Shown here: one piece after another, positions 1 to 5,720 of the stretch | Numbering within the stretch: the stretch's first letter is position 1 | How the letters are laid out: each line of letters starts with the position of its first letter | From: Pseudomonas sp. PGPPP3 | GTDB lineage: Bacteria > Pseudomonadota > Gammaproteobacteria > Pseudomonadales > Pseudomonadaceae | DNA: 5,720 nt | Direction: 5' to 3' | Assembly (NCBI GenBank): GCA_002256055.1 | Contig: NKIE01000208.1 | Coordinates: 1 to 5,720, forward strand | Translations under genes and position numbers: made by a program | Notes under the pieces: generated by a model | What the model was told of the DNA's origin: nothing | Seen by the model: the letters and a program-made list of their open reading frames with translations, nothing else | Database searches by the model: none

Positions 1-900
1 AACGTCCTCAATGGAGGGTCGCTCTTCACTGATCGCCGCCGCCAAGCTGTCGATCCCCACCGGCCCGCCATCGAATTTCTCGATCATGGTCAGCAACAGG
101 CGCCGATCCTGATGATCGAAGCCGTGCTCATCGCCATCCAGCAGGTTCAATGCGCGGTCGGCAATCACCTGACTGATCTCGCCCTGGGCCCGCACTTCGG
201 CAAAGTCACGCACCCGGCGCAACAGACGATTGGCAATGCGCGGCGTACCGCGAGCGCGACGGGCAATCTCGAACGCGCCCAGCGCCTCAATCGGCAGGCC
301 GAGAATGCCGGCGGAGCGACCAACAATGGTCGCCAGGTCGTCGACGTTATAAAACTCCAAACGCTGGACGATGCCAAAACGGTCGCGCAACGGGTTGGTC
401 AGCATACCGGCGCGCGTGGTGGCGCCAACCAGGGTAAACGGCGGCAGATCCAGTTTGATCGAGCGTGCGGCCGGGCCTTCGCCGATCATGATGTCGAGCT
501 GGAAGTCCTCCATGGCTGGATAAAGTATTTCCTCGACAATCGGCGACAGCCGATGGATTTCATCGATAAACAGCACATCACCGGCTTCCAGATTGGTCAG
601 CATCGCCGCCAGATCGCCAGGACGCTCTAAGACCGGCCCCGAGGTGCTCTTGATCGACACGCCCATTTCCTGGGCAATGATATTGGCCAGGGTGGTTTTG
701 CCGAGTCCTGGTGGGCCAAAGATCAGAGTGTGATCAAGGGCTTCCTGACGACCGCGCGCGGCCTGGATAAACAGCTCCATCTGCTCACGCACACTGGGCT
801 GACCAATGTAGTCGGCCAGGCTCAGGGGCCGAATGGCGCGGTCGATCTGCTCATCACGCTCACGCGGATTGGCGGTAATCAGGCGATCAGCTTCAATCAT
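1..900 (-). CDS. ruvB: RuvB, Holliday junction branch-migration ATPase (3' end cut off by window edge)
   Basis: RuvB is the AAA+ motor that, as hexameric rings docked on RuvA, drives branch migration of Holliday junctions in recombinational repair. Exactly 300 codons are visible from the ATG at 900 to the window edge. The start MIEADRLI matches the family N-terminus. Visible motifs are Walker A GPPGLGKT (residues 62-69), Walker B LFIDEIHR (110-117), sensor 1 GATTRAG (159-165), the PLRDRFG segment carrying the arginine finger (170-176), and sensor 2 GTPRIANR (218-225). The visible part ends inside the C-terminal winged-helix DNA-binding domain (SIEDV). Pseudomonas RuvB is about 350 aa, so roughly 50 residues lie outside. 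It starts 32 bp after the ruvA stop, behind a modest GGAT ribosome-binding site (909-912), and is the last visible gene of ruvCAB. No lesion is seen. Identity is from remembered family sequence and is very secure. Confidence 0.98.
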   Translation of the reverse strand, partial: MIEADRLITANPRERDEQIDRAIRPLSLADYIGQPSVREQMELFIQAARGRQEALDHTLIFGPPGLGKTTLANIIAQEMGVSIKSTSGPVLERPGDLAAMLTNLEAGDVLFIDEIHRLSPIVEEILYPAMEDFQLDIMIGEGPAARSIKLDLPPFTLVGATTRAGMLTNPLRDRFGIVQRLEFYNVDDLATIVGRSAGILGLPIEALGAFEIARRARGTPRIANRLLRRVRDFAEVRAQGEISQVIADRALNLLDGDEHGFDHQDRRLLLTMIEKFDGGPVGIDSLAAAISEERPSIEDV

Positions 901-932
901 GGCGAATTATCCGGCGGCAGTTGCCCATGCGT

Positions 933-1538
933 TCAGCCCATTCCCTTCAATGCACGACGAATCAGGTCTTCACTGGACAAGCCATCCTCCTTAATACCAG
1001 CCACCGCACGACTGGCTTCCTGCGGCTTGTAGCCGAGGGAAATCAGTGCACTGACAGCATCATTCTCCGCGCTTGAGACTGCCGGGCCCACGCTTGGTTC
1101 AATCACCAGGGTCGACATGCCCGGCAGGGTTTCCCAGGCCTTGAAACGATCCTTCAATTCCACCAGCAGACGCTCGGCGGTTTTCTTGCCAACACCCGGC
1201 ACTTTCATCAGCGCCGAAGTGTCCTGAGCCTGCACGCAGCGCACCAACTCATCAACCTCCAGCCCGGACATCAGCGCCAGCGCCAGCTTGGGCCCAACCC
1301 CGTTGAGACGGATCAATTCACGAAACAGCTCACGGTCGCGCTTTTCATAAAAGCCATACAGCAACTGGGCGTCCTCACGGACCACCAGATGAGTGTGCAA
1401 GGTCAACGGCTCGCCCACCGCAGGCAGGCGATAGAGGGTCGTCATCGGCACTTCCAGCTCGTAGCCGACACCGTTGACGTCGATAACCAGGTGCGGCGGT
1501 TGTTTCTCCGCCAGGGTGCCACGCAAGCGTCCGATCAC
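933..1538 (-). CDS. ruvA: RuvA, Holliday junction recognition subunit
   Basis: RuvA binds four-way DNA junctions as a tetramer, holds them in the open square form and loads RuvB. The protein has 201 aa, the usual Pseudomonas length. It has an N-terminal OB-fold domain starting MIGRLRGTL (about 1-65), two helix-hairpin-helix motifs centred on LNGVGPK (78-84) and VPGVGKK (113-119), a variable linker (about 135-155), and a C-terminal domain III (about 156-201) that contacts RuvB. The start is GTG at 1538, chosen because translation from it gives the family N-terminus and because a strong GAGGAAGG ribosome-binding site (1543-1550) lies just upstream. The open frame continues to 2009, but that extension is antiparallel-free shadow within ruvC in another frame and is not part of the protein. 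The gene lies 20 bp after ruvC and 32 bp before ruvB, so co-transcription is expected. Confidence 0.98.
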   Translation of the reverse strand: MIGRLRGTLAEKQPPHLVIDVNGVGYELEVPMTTLYRLPAVGEPLTLHTHLVVREDAQLLYGFYEKRDRELFRELIRLNGVGPKLALALMSGLEVDELVRCVQAQDTSALMKVPGVGKKTAERLLVELKDRFKAWETLPGMSTLVIEPSVGPAVSSAENDAVSALISLGYKPQEASRAVAGIKEDGLSSEDLIRRALKGMG

Positions 1539-1558
1539 AAAACCTTCCTCAAGTTGAA

Positions 1559-2083
1559 TTACAGGCGCAAACGGCCGCCGCGACTGCGCGCACCCACCAG
1601 CCCATGCACGCTCAGGGTTTGCCGGGTATGGGCATGACAGAGCGCGATAGCGAGGGCGTCGGAGGCATCGATCTGCGGCTTCTGAGTGAGCTTCAGCAGG
1701 TGCATGACCATCAACTGCACCTGCTCTTTGGCCGCCCCGCCGCTGCCGGCAATCGCCTGCTTGACCTGGGTGGCGGTGTACTCGGCGATTTCCAGCCCTG
1801 CTTCGGCAGCGGCAACAATCGCCGCGCCGCGCGCCTGACCAAGCTTGAGTGCCGAGTCGGCATTCTTGGCCATAAACACCTGCTCGATCCCCATGGTCAC
1901 CGGCTCGTAGCTCTGGATCACTTCCCGCACACCGCGAAAGACGATTTGCAGGCGCTCCGGCAACGGCCCACTGCCGGTACGAATACAGCCCGAAGCGACA
2001 TACTCGCAACCGCGGCCAAGATCACGGACCACGCCGTAGCCGGTGATGCGCGAACCGGGGTCGATACCCAAAATCAGGGTCAT
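1559..2083 (-). CDS. ruvC: RuvC, Holliday junction resolvase (crossover junction endodeoxyribonuclease)
   Basis: RuvC is a dimeric, metal-dependent nuclease of the RNase H-like fold. It cuts Holliday junctions symmetrically on the RuvAB-junction complex. At 174 aa it has the normal family length. The four acidic catalytic residues known from E. coli (D7, E66, D138, D141 in processed numbering) appear as Asp8 in LGIDPGSR, Glu67 in GIEQVF, and Asp139 and Asp142 in [13 protein letters not shown]. Phe70, the aromatic residue that stacks on junction bases, is also present. The ATG at 2083 has a GGAAG ribosome-binding site five bases upstream (2089-2093). The gene is the first of ruvC-ruvA-ruvB and has its own promoter and a LexA-box-like site upstream. 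The TAA stop ends 20 bp before the ruvA start, next to the ruvA ribosome-binding site, which would favour coupled translation. Confidence 0.98.
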   Translation of the reverse strand: MTLILGIDPGSRITGYGVVRDLGRGCEYVASGCIRTGSGPLPERLQIVFRGVREVIQSYEPVTMGIEQVFMAKNADSALKLGQARGAAIVAAAEAGLEIAEYTATQVKQAIAGSGGAAKEQVQLMVMHLLKLTQKPQIDASDALAIALCHAHTRQTLSVHGLVGARSRGGRLRL

Positions 2084-2122
2084 GCTGTCTTCCGCCTGTA
2101 GCGCCGCACACTGTCAGCAACA

Positions 2123-2138
2123 CTGTTTATTTATCCAG
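2123..2138 (-). promoter_or_regulatory. Probable LexA (SOS) operator upstream of ruvC
   Basis: The 16-mer CTGTTTATTTATCCAG has the exact CTG-N10-CAG spacing of the gammaproteobacterial LexA box and an AT-rich core. By eye it matches the E. coli consensus CTGTATATATATACAG at 13 of 16 positions. It begins five bases after the -10 element of the ruvC promoter and covers the predicted transcription start, a position where bound repressor would block initiation. In E. coli the ruvAB operon is LexA-controlled, so the assignment fits the function. It is inferred from sequence only; LexA binding is not shown. Confidence 0.75.
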
Positions 2139-2143
2139 CTGCG

Positions 2144-2172
2144 AGTATAGGGAGTCGCGCCGGCGGCGTCAC
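2144..2172 (-). promoter_or_regulatory. Predicted sigma70-type promoter of ruvCAB
   Basis: On the minus strand a -35-like GTGACG (2167-2172, four of six consensus bases) is separated by 17 bp from a -10 TATACT (2144-2149, five of six). Transcription would start near 2137, leaving a leader of about 54 nt before the ruvC ATG at 2083. The promoter sits between the yebC terminator and ruvC, so ruvCAB can be expressed independently of the upstream genes. The LexA-like box overlaps the predicted start site. Confidence 0.7.
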
Positions 2173-2182
2173 CCGTCGCCAT

Positions 2183-2217
2183 AAAAAAACCGGAAGCGCT
2201 TGCAGCAGCTTCCGGTT
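2183..2217 (-). terminator. Intrinsic terminator after yebC
   Basis: On the minus strand a perfect 10-bp stem AACCGGAAGC / GCTTCCGGTT (arms 2208-2217 and 2188-2197) with a 10-nt loop is followed by a run of T complementary to the seven A at 2183-2189. It lies 18 bases past the yebC stop codon. There is no T-run on the plus strand side, so it is directional and ends the yebC transcript before the ruvC promoter. Confidence 0.9.
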
Positions 2218-2235
2218 GTGTTCACCACTGCACGA

Positions 2236-2982
2236 TCAGTCCAGCTGCTCCAGCAGCTCGTCGGCGATCTCGGCGTTGTGGTAGACGTCCTGCACATCGT
2301 CGAGGTCTTCGAGCATGTCGATCAGCTTGAGGACCTTCTGCGCCACGTCCAGCTCGGTAATCGGCGCACTGATGGATGGAATCATGGCGATTTCCGCCTC
2401 ATCCGCCTTGAATCCTGCAGCGCTGAGTGCCTCGTTGACGCCATGGAAGTCGGCAAAGCTGGTCGACACCAAGGCCGAGCCGTCCTCGCCCATCTCAACG
2501 TCATCGGCACCCGCTTCCAGCGCAGCCTCCATCAACGCCTCTTCGTTGACGCCCGGAGCAAAGCTGAGCTGCCCCTTGCGGTCGAACATGTAGGCCACCG
2601 AACCATCGGTACCGAGGTTGCCGCCACACTTGGTGAAGGCATGACGTACGGCGGCCGCCGTGCGATTGCGGTTGTCAGTCATGGCTTCTACGAACACCGC
2701 CACACCATTGGGTGCGTAGCCTTCATAGCTGAGCTCGACCATGTTGTCGGCTTCGTCGGCACCGGCACCACGTGCGATGGCGCGATCAATGGTGTCGCGG
2801 GTCATGTTGGCGGTCAGGGCTTTGTCCACCGCCAGACGCAGACGCGGATTGTCCGCCGCCAGCGCACCGCCCTTGGCGGCGACTGTCAGCTCACGGATCA
2901 GCTTGGTGAAGATCTTGCCGCGCTTGGCGTCTTGACGCCCTTTGCGGTGCTTGATGTTGGCCCACTTGGAATGACCAGCCAT
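2236..2982 (-). CDS. yebC: YebC/PmpR (TACO1) family protein
   Basis: This is a 248-aa member of the conserved YebC/TACO1 family. In P. aeruginosa the homologue PmpR has been described as a DNA-binding repressor affecting PQS quorum sensing. Work on other members, including mitochondrial TACO1, points to a translation factor that relieves ribosome stalling. The visible hallmarks are the N-terminus [20 protein letters not shown] (1-20), [14 protein letters not shown] (86-99), [12 protein letters not shown] (102-113), [14 protein letters not shown] (120-133), and an acidic C-terminus with [16 protein letters not shown] (224-239). I chose the ATG at 2982 because it gives the family start and has GGAG at 2991-2994, eight bases upstream. 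A GTG at 2991 overlaps that site and is unlikely. The gene follows aspS and is closed by an intrinsic terminator. I see no DNA-binding motif by eye, so its biochemical role here stays open. Confidence 0.96.
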   Translation of the reverse strand: MAGHSKWANIKHRKGRQDAKRGKIFTKLIRELTVAAKGGALAADNPRLRLAVDKALTANMTRDTIDRAIARGAGADEADNMVELSYEGYAPNGVAVFVEAMTDNRNRTAAAVRHAFTKCGGNLGTDGSVAYMFDRKGQLSFAPGVNEEALMEAALEAGADDVEMGEDGSALVSTSFADFHGVNEALSAAGFKADEAEIAMIPSISAPITELDVAQKVLKLIDMLEDLDDVQDVYHNAEIADELLEQLD

Positions 2983-3023
2983 AACACTCACTCCGTTTAT
3001 TGCGAATTCGATATCGATGCAGC

Positions 3024-3053
3024 GGGGTGCGAGCGCTCGAGTCTCGCTACCCC
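3024..3053 (-). other. Hairpin in the yebC leader / aspS-yebC spacer
   Basis: On the minus strand GGGGT-A-GCGAG (3053-3043) can pair with CTCGCACCCC (3033-3024). This gives ten base pairs with one bulged A and a 9-nt loop holding the palindrome CTCGAG. No T-run follows, so it is not a standard terminator. It lies about 30 bases upstream of the yebC ribosome-binding site and just after the aspS hairpin. It could stabilise the processed yebC mRNA or be a relic structure. The function is unknown. Confidence 0.5.
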
Positions 3054-3060
3054 ATAACGA

Positions 3061-3084
3061 AGAAGCCTGGAAAACCAGGCTTCT
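3061..3084 (-). terminator. Hairpin after aspS, probable weak terminator
   Basis: This is a perfect 10-bp inverted repeat, AGAAGCCTGG / CCAGGCTTCT, with a 4-nt loop, beginning nine bases past the aspS TAA. On the minus strand it is followed only by a broken T tract (TCGTT), so termination may be partial with read-through into yebC. The alternative is an mRNA 3'-end stabilising or processing structure. Confidence 0.6.
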
Positions 3085-3093
3085 GTTGTCGCT

Positions 3094-4869
3094 TTACTCT
3101 GCTTTCGGCTGCTCGCGCAGACGAATGTGCAGCTCGCGCAGCGCCTTGTTATCCACCTCACCCGGCGCCTGAGTCATCACGCAGGCCGCGCTCTGGGTTT
3201 TCGGGAAGGCGATCACTTCACGGATCGACTGGGCACCGGTCATCAGCATTACCAGACGATCGAGACCGAAAGCCAGACCACCGTGGGGCGGTGCACCGAA
3301 TTTCAGGGCATCGAGGAGGAAGCCGAACTTCTCCTGCTGCTCGTCTTCGCTGATGCCGAGCACACGGAACACCGTCTGCTGCATGGCACGGTCGTGGATA
3401 CGGATCGAACCACCACCCAGTTCAGTACCGTTCAGCACCATGTCGTAGGCACGCGACAGCGCGGCGGCCGGATTGGCCTCCAGCTCGGCCGGGCTGCAGC
3501 TGGGCGCGGTAAACGGGTGGTGCATGGCGGTCAGGCTGCCGTCGTCGTTCTCTTCGAACATCGGGAAGTCGACAACCCACAGCGGCGCCCATTCGCAGGT
3601 CAGCAGATTGAGGTCGTGGCCGAGCTTGATCCGCAGCGCGCCCAGGGCTTCGCTAACGACCTTGGCCTTGTCGGCACCGAAGAACACGATGTCGCCATCG
3701 ACCGCACCGACGCGATCAAGGATCACATTGATGTTGTCCAGCGGGATGTTTTTCACGATCGGCGACTGCAGACCTTCAACGCCAGCTGCGCGCTCGTTGA
3801 CCTTGATGTAAGCCAGGCCACGGGCACCGTAGATACCGACGAACTTGGTGTAATCATCGATCTGTTTACGCGGCATGCTCGCCCCGCCCGGTACACGCAA
3901 GGCGGTGACGCGGCATTTAGGGTCGTTGGCCGGGCCGGCGAAGACTTTAAAGTCGACGTCCTTGAGCTGATCTTCAACGTCCACTAGCTCGAGCGGGTTG
4001 CGCAGGTCCGGCTTGTCCGAACCATAACGACGCATGGCTTCGGCCAGGGTCATGTGCGGCAATTCGCCGAATTCAACGTCGAGAACTTCTTTGAACAGCT
4101 GGCGAATCATCTTCTCGGTGATAGCCATGATGTCGGCTTCGTCGAGGAAGCTGGTTTCGATGTCGATCTGGGTGAATTCCGGCTGACGGTCGGCACGCAG
4201 GTCTTCGTCACGGAAGCACTTGGCGATCTGGTAGTAGCGGTCGAAGCCGGCCACCATCAACAGCTGCTTGAACAGCTGCGGCGACTGCGGCAAGGCGAAG
4301 AAGCTACCGGCGTGGGTACGGCTCGGCACCAGGTAGTCACGCGCACCTTCTGGAGTGGCGCGAGTGAGGATCGGCGTTTCCACGTCGAGGAAGCCGTTGT
4401 CGTCAAGGTAACGACGAATGCTGCTGGTGATGCTCGAGCGCAGCTTCAACTTGGCGGCCATTTCCGGGCGGCGCAGGTCGATAAAGCGATAACGCAAGCG
4501 GGTTTCTTCGCCGACGTCGGTGTATTCATTGAGCGGGAAAGGCGGAGTTTCCGCTTCGTTCAGCACTTCCAGGTCGTAGCCCAGCACTTCGATGGCACCG
4601 GAGGCCATGTTGGCGTTGCCAGCACCGGCCGGACGCAGGCGCACCTTGCCAGTGATTTTCACTACATATTCACTGCGCACGCGGTCGGCTACGGCGAAGG
4701 TGGCCGCGCGATCCGGGTCAAACACCACCTGAGCCAGGCCTTCACGGTCACGGATATCGAGGAAAATCACCCCGCCGTGATCACGACGACGGTGCACCCA
4801 ACCGCAAAGGGTGACTTCCTGGCCGTCCAGGGTCTCGTTCAACTGGCCGCAATAGTGGCTGCGCATCAT
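3094..4869 (-). CDS. aspS: Aspartyl-tRNA synthetase (probably non-discriminating AspRS)
   Basis: This class II synthetase attaches aspartate to tRNA-Asp and, if non-discriminating, to tRNA-Asn as well. At 591 aa it matches Pseudomonas AspRS in length. It has an N-terminal OB-fold anticodon-binding domain (about 1-105), motif 1 and the flipping loop [13 protein letters not shown] (172-184), QSPQLFKQ (195-202), motif 2 [18 protein letters not shown] (219-236), the bacterial GAD insertion domain (about 290-420), and motif 3 [14 protein letters not shown] (530-543). His31 and Gly82 match positions tied to relaxed tRNA specificity in P. aeruginosa AspRS. Two ATG codons are in tandem; the first (4869) is preferred because GAGAAG (4878-4883) lies eight bases upstream and homologues begin MMRSHYCG. 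It follows fmdB by 40 bp with no terminator between. The catalytic core looks intact. Confidence 0.98.
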   Translation of the reverse strand: MMRSHYCGQLNETLDGQEVTLCGWVHRRRDHGGVIFLDIRDREGLAQVVFDPDRAATFAVADRVRSEYVVKITGKVRLRPAGAGNANMASGAIEVLGYDLEVLNEAETPPFPLNEYTDVGEETRLRYRFIDLRRPEMAAKLKLRSSITSSIRRYLDDNGFLDVETPILTRATPEGARDYLVPSRTHAGSFFALPQSPQLFKQLLMVAGFDRYYQIAKCFRDEDLRADRQPEFTQIDIETSFLDEADIMAITEKMIRQLFKEVLDVEFGELPHMTLAEAMRRYGSDKPDLRNPLELVDVEDQLKDVDFKVFAGPANDPKCRVTALRVPGGASMPRKQIDDYTKFVGIYGARGLAYIKVNERAAGVEGLQSPIVKNIPLDNINVILDRVGAVDGDIVFFGADKAKVVSEALGALRIKLGHDLNLLTCEWAPLWVVDFPMFEENDDGSLTAMHHPFTAPSCSPAELEANPAAALSRAYDMVLNGTELGGGSIRIHDRAMQQTVFRVLGISEDEQQEKFGFLLDALKFGAPPHGGLAFGLDRLVMLMTGAQSIREVIAFPKTQSAACVMTQAPGEVDNKALRELHIRLREQPKAE

Positions 4870-4909
4870 GATCTTGGCTTCTCGTAATTCGATGGTTCAG
4901 GGGTGCTGG

Positions 4910-5131
4910 TTATTCGGACTTATCGCCGCCAGCCAGGTTCTTTTTCGCGCCGGTTTTAAAGTCGGTCTCATACCAGCCGCTGCCTTTCAGGCGAAAACCA
5001 GGCATGGACAACAGCTTTTTCAACTCGGGCGCCTTGCAGGTCGGACAGTCGACCAGCGGCGCATCGCTGAACTTCTGAATGGCTTCCATTTGGTGACCGC
5101 AGGAAGCGCATTGGTAATCGTAAATCGGCAT
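4910..5131 (-). CDS. FmdB-family small zinc-ribbon protein
   Basis: This 73-aa protein begins MPIYDYQCASCGHQME, the typical start of the FmdB / CxxC-CxxC family. Two cysteine pairs, Cys8-x2-Cys11 and Cys29-x2-Cys32, form a predicted single zinc ribbon. They are followed by the conserved FRLKGSGWYETDF stretch (46-58) and a lysine-rich, polar, probably disordered tail. The name comes from a proposed regulator of formamidase genes; the true function of most members is not known, and I do not assign one. The ATG at 5131 gives the family N-terminus. Its ribosome-binding site is only a weak GAG (5140-5142). The open frame reaches 5185 through a TTG, but that would add residues foreign to the family and would begin about at the predicted transcription start. 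The gene lies 40 bp upstream of aspS and is probably co-transcribed with it. Confidence 0.93.
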   Translation of the reverse strand: MPIYDYQCASCGHQMEAIQKFSDAPLVDCPTCKAPELKKLLSMPGFRLKGSGWYETDFKTGAKKNLAGGDKSE

Positions 5132-5151
5132 TAGCTCATCTCGGCAATCGG

Positions 5152-5193
5152 AAAAAACCCGCCGCAAGCCCGCGCCCAGCGGCAAAGGGCGGG
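5152..5193 (-). promoter_or_regulatory. Terminator-shaped leader element upstream of fmdB (possible attenuator)
   Basis: On the minus strand a GC-rich region is followed directly by six T (5157-5152), about 20 bases before the fmdB ATG. GCCGC (5183-5179) can pair with GCGGC (5165-5161), extended by three possible G-U pairs. CCGC (5182-5179) can instead pair with GCGG (5173-5170), and CCCGCC (5193-5188) with GGCGGG (5163-5158). These pairings exclude one another. No minus-strand gene precedes it in the window, so a terminator here would act on the fmdB-aspS transcript itself. It may be only a GC-rich leader. Confidence 0.4.
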
Positions 5194-5221
5194 ATTATAT
5201 ATGGTTAAGCGAGGCTGTGCA
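5194..5221 (-). promoter_or_regulatory. Predicted promoter of fmdB-aspS
   Basis: The minus strand has a perfect -10 TATAAT (5194-5199). Sixteen bases upstream is TGCACA (5216-5221, four of six consensus -35 bases). Transcription would begin near 5187, about 56 nt before the fmdB ATG. The -10 is strong; the -35 is uncertain and overlaps a short palindrome (5213-5224). Confidence 0.6.
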
Positions 5222-5224
5222 GCC
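5213..5224. repeat. Short palindrome between divergent promoters (candidate operator)
   Basis: GGCTG-TG-CAGCC is a perfect 5-bp inverted repeat with a 2-bp centre. It overlaps the proposed -35 of the fmdB promoter and lies seven bases from the -35 of the divergent Hpt-gene promoter. The position suits a regulator, but a 12-bp palindrome can arise by chance in GC-rich DNA. Confidence 0.3.
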
Positions 5225-5231
5225 GCGCGAC

Positions 5232-5259
5232 CTGTCACATTCTCCGTGGCTTCTATACT
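5232..5259 (+). promoter_or_regulatory. Predicted promoter of the Hpt-domain gene
   Basis: A -35-like CTGTCA (5232-5237) and a -10 TATACT (5254-5259) are 16 bp apart, each matching the sigma70 consensus at five of six positions. Transcription would start near 5266 and leave a leader of about 29 nt before the ATG at 5295. It is back to back with the fmdB-aspS promoter. Confidence 0.6.
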
Positions 5260-5294
5260 GAATGGGCTAGTTTGCTGCCCTGCGGAGAGTCGCC

Positions 5295-5720
5295 ATGACC
5301 ATACCCCGTTCCGATGACCTGTCCACCGACCTGCTGGAAGACTTCCGCCTGGACGCCGCCGAGCAGTTTCCGCGCTGCGAGCAACTGCTGATTGAGCTGG
5401 AACACTACCCCGACGATGAGCCGCGCTTGCGCGAACTGTTTCGGCTCGTGCACACCCTCAAGGGCAACCTGGGTTACGTCGGCCTCAATCATCTAATGCC
5501 GCTGCCGCAGGCCATGGAAGACGTGCTCGACGCCTTGCGCGAGCGGCGTATCGACTTCGACAGCCTGCTCGGCGACATCCTGCTGGTGAACCTCGATCAC
5601 CTGCGCGAACTGATCCGCGAAGCCCTAGGCGGCGGCGCAGCGCGCATCAATCCAACACAAATGATTGCTCTCAGCGAGGCTCTGCACAACCTCGCGGGCG
5701 GCGCACCCGCCCAACAAAGC
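5295..5720 (+). CDS. Hpt (histidine phosphotransfer) domain protein, N-terminal part only
   Basis: This gene runs off the right edge; 142 codons are visible with no stop. It starts at ATG 5295 behind a good GGAG site (5284-5287, seven bases upstream) and begins MTIPRSDDLSTDLLEDFRLD. Residues about 10-112 look like an all-helical Hpt domain with the phospho-acceptor motif LVHTLKGNLG (51-60), where His53 is the expected phosphorylated residue. Lys56 and Gly57 are the usual HxxKG partners. After about residue 112 a Gly/Ala- and later Gln-rich stretch resembles an interdomain linker, so another domain probably follows. Hpt modules relay phosphate in CheA-type kinases, hybrid phosphorelays and some effector proteins; the visible part cannot tell which. 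It is divergent from fmdB and its cellular role is not assigned. Confidence 0.88.
   Translation, partial: MTIPRSDDLSTDLLEDFRLDAAEQFPRCEQLLIELEHYPDDEPRLRELFRLVHTLKGNLGYVGLNHLMPLPQAMEDVLDALRERRIDFDSLLGDILLVNLDHLRELIREALGGGAARINPTQMIALSEALHNLAGGAPAQQS

Noticed and set aside
112..1032. Plus-strand open frames opposite ruvB and the ruvA 3' end
   Set aside because: The minus strand encodes RuvB with all AAA+ motifs. The plus-strand translations have no recognisable domain.
1539..2009. Long open frame fused to the N-terminus of RuvA
   Set aside because: The extension lies within ruvC in another frame and its translation is Arg/Gly/Ala-rich without family resemblance. RuvA starts at the GTG at 1538 behind GAGGAAGG.
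2108..2126. Direct repeat ACACTGT (2108-2114 and 2120-2126) in the ruvC leader
   Set aside because: It is only seven bases, two copies, and the second copy is partly inside the LexA-like box. There is no second CTG-N10-CAG.
2983..2991. GTG at 2991 as the yebC start
   Set aside because: It overlaps the GGAG ribosome-binding site that serves the ATG at 2982, and the family begins with MAGHSKW.
3004..3041. Cluster of GAATTC, GATATC, ATCGAT and CTCGAG resembling a cloning-vector polylinker
   Set aside because: The surrounding sequence does not continue as any vector I know, the spacing differs, and the genes on both sides are in their natural Pseudomonas order. A chance run of six-base palindromes is the simpler reading.
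2200..3057. Plus-strand open frame of 285 codons opposite yebC
   Set aside because: It is an antisense shadow of a strongly conserved gene in GC-rich DNA. There is no ribosome-binding site or recognisable family, and the frame runs across the yebC terminator and leader.
3127..4887. Long plus-strand open frames opposite aspS (3127-3987 and 4054-4887)
   Set aside because: Both are antisense shadows of aspS, whose protein is intact and family-like over its whole length. Their His/Gln/Val-rich composition is typical of complementary frames.
5253..5492. Minus-strand 79-codon frame opposite the Hpt gene start
   Set aside because: The plus strand has promoter, ribosome-binding site and Hpt motif. 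The minus frame would cover the promoter and has no family signature.

Overview
The window looks like chromosomal core sequence from a gammaproteobacterium, most likely Pseudomonas in the broad sense. This rests on the gene order fmdB-aspS-yebC-ruvC-ruvA-ruvB and on protein lengths and sequences matching remembered Pseudomonas homologues (RuvA 201 aa, RuvC 174 aa, YebC/PmpR-type 248 aa, AspRS 591 aa). The base composition is moderately high in GC, and I see no mobile element, CRISPR array, rRNA or tRNA gene. No search was run, so the species is not assigned.

Layout. Almost everything is on the minus strand and is read from right to left. A small zinc-ribbon FmdB-family gene (4910-5131) is followed 40 bp later by aspS (3094-4869), and the two probably form one transcription unit. 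A strong hairpin follows aspS. Next come yebC (2236-2982) and a clear intrinsic terminator (2183-2217). Directly behind that terminator lies a good sigma70-type promoter (2144-2172) with a LexA/SOS-box-like CTG-N10-CAG operator over its start site. This promoter drives ruvC (1559-2083), ruvA (933-1538) and ruvB (1-900, cut by the window edge), which are tightly packed with gaps of 20 and 32 bp. On the plus strand, divergent from fmdB, a gene starting at 5295 runs off the right edge. Its visible part is a histidine phosphotransfer (Hpt) domain.

How the genes work together. RuvA, RuvB and RuvC form the Holliday-junction branch-migration and resolution machine. The operator upstream of ruvC suggests the whole set, not only ruvAB as in E. 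coli, is under DNA-damage control. AspRS carries His31 and Gly82, which point to the non-discriminating type that also charges tRNA-Asn for later amidation. YebC is a conserved translation-associated or regulatory protein. The Hpt gene belongs to phosphorelay signalling and has no evident functional tie to the rest.

There is no gene-free stretch longer than 300 bases. I do not see a previously undescribed system here. The points worth a second look are regulatory: the SOS-like box before ruvC, a terminator-shaped leader just downstream of the fmdB-aspS promoter, a palindrome between the divergent promoters, and paired hairpins between aspS and yebC.
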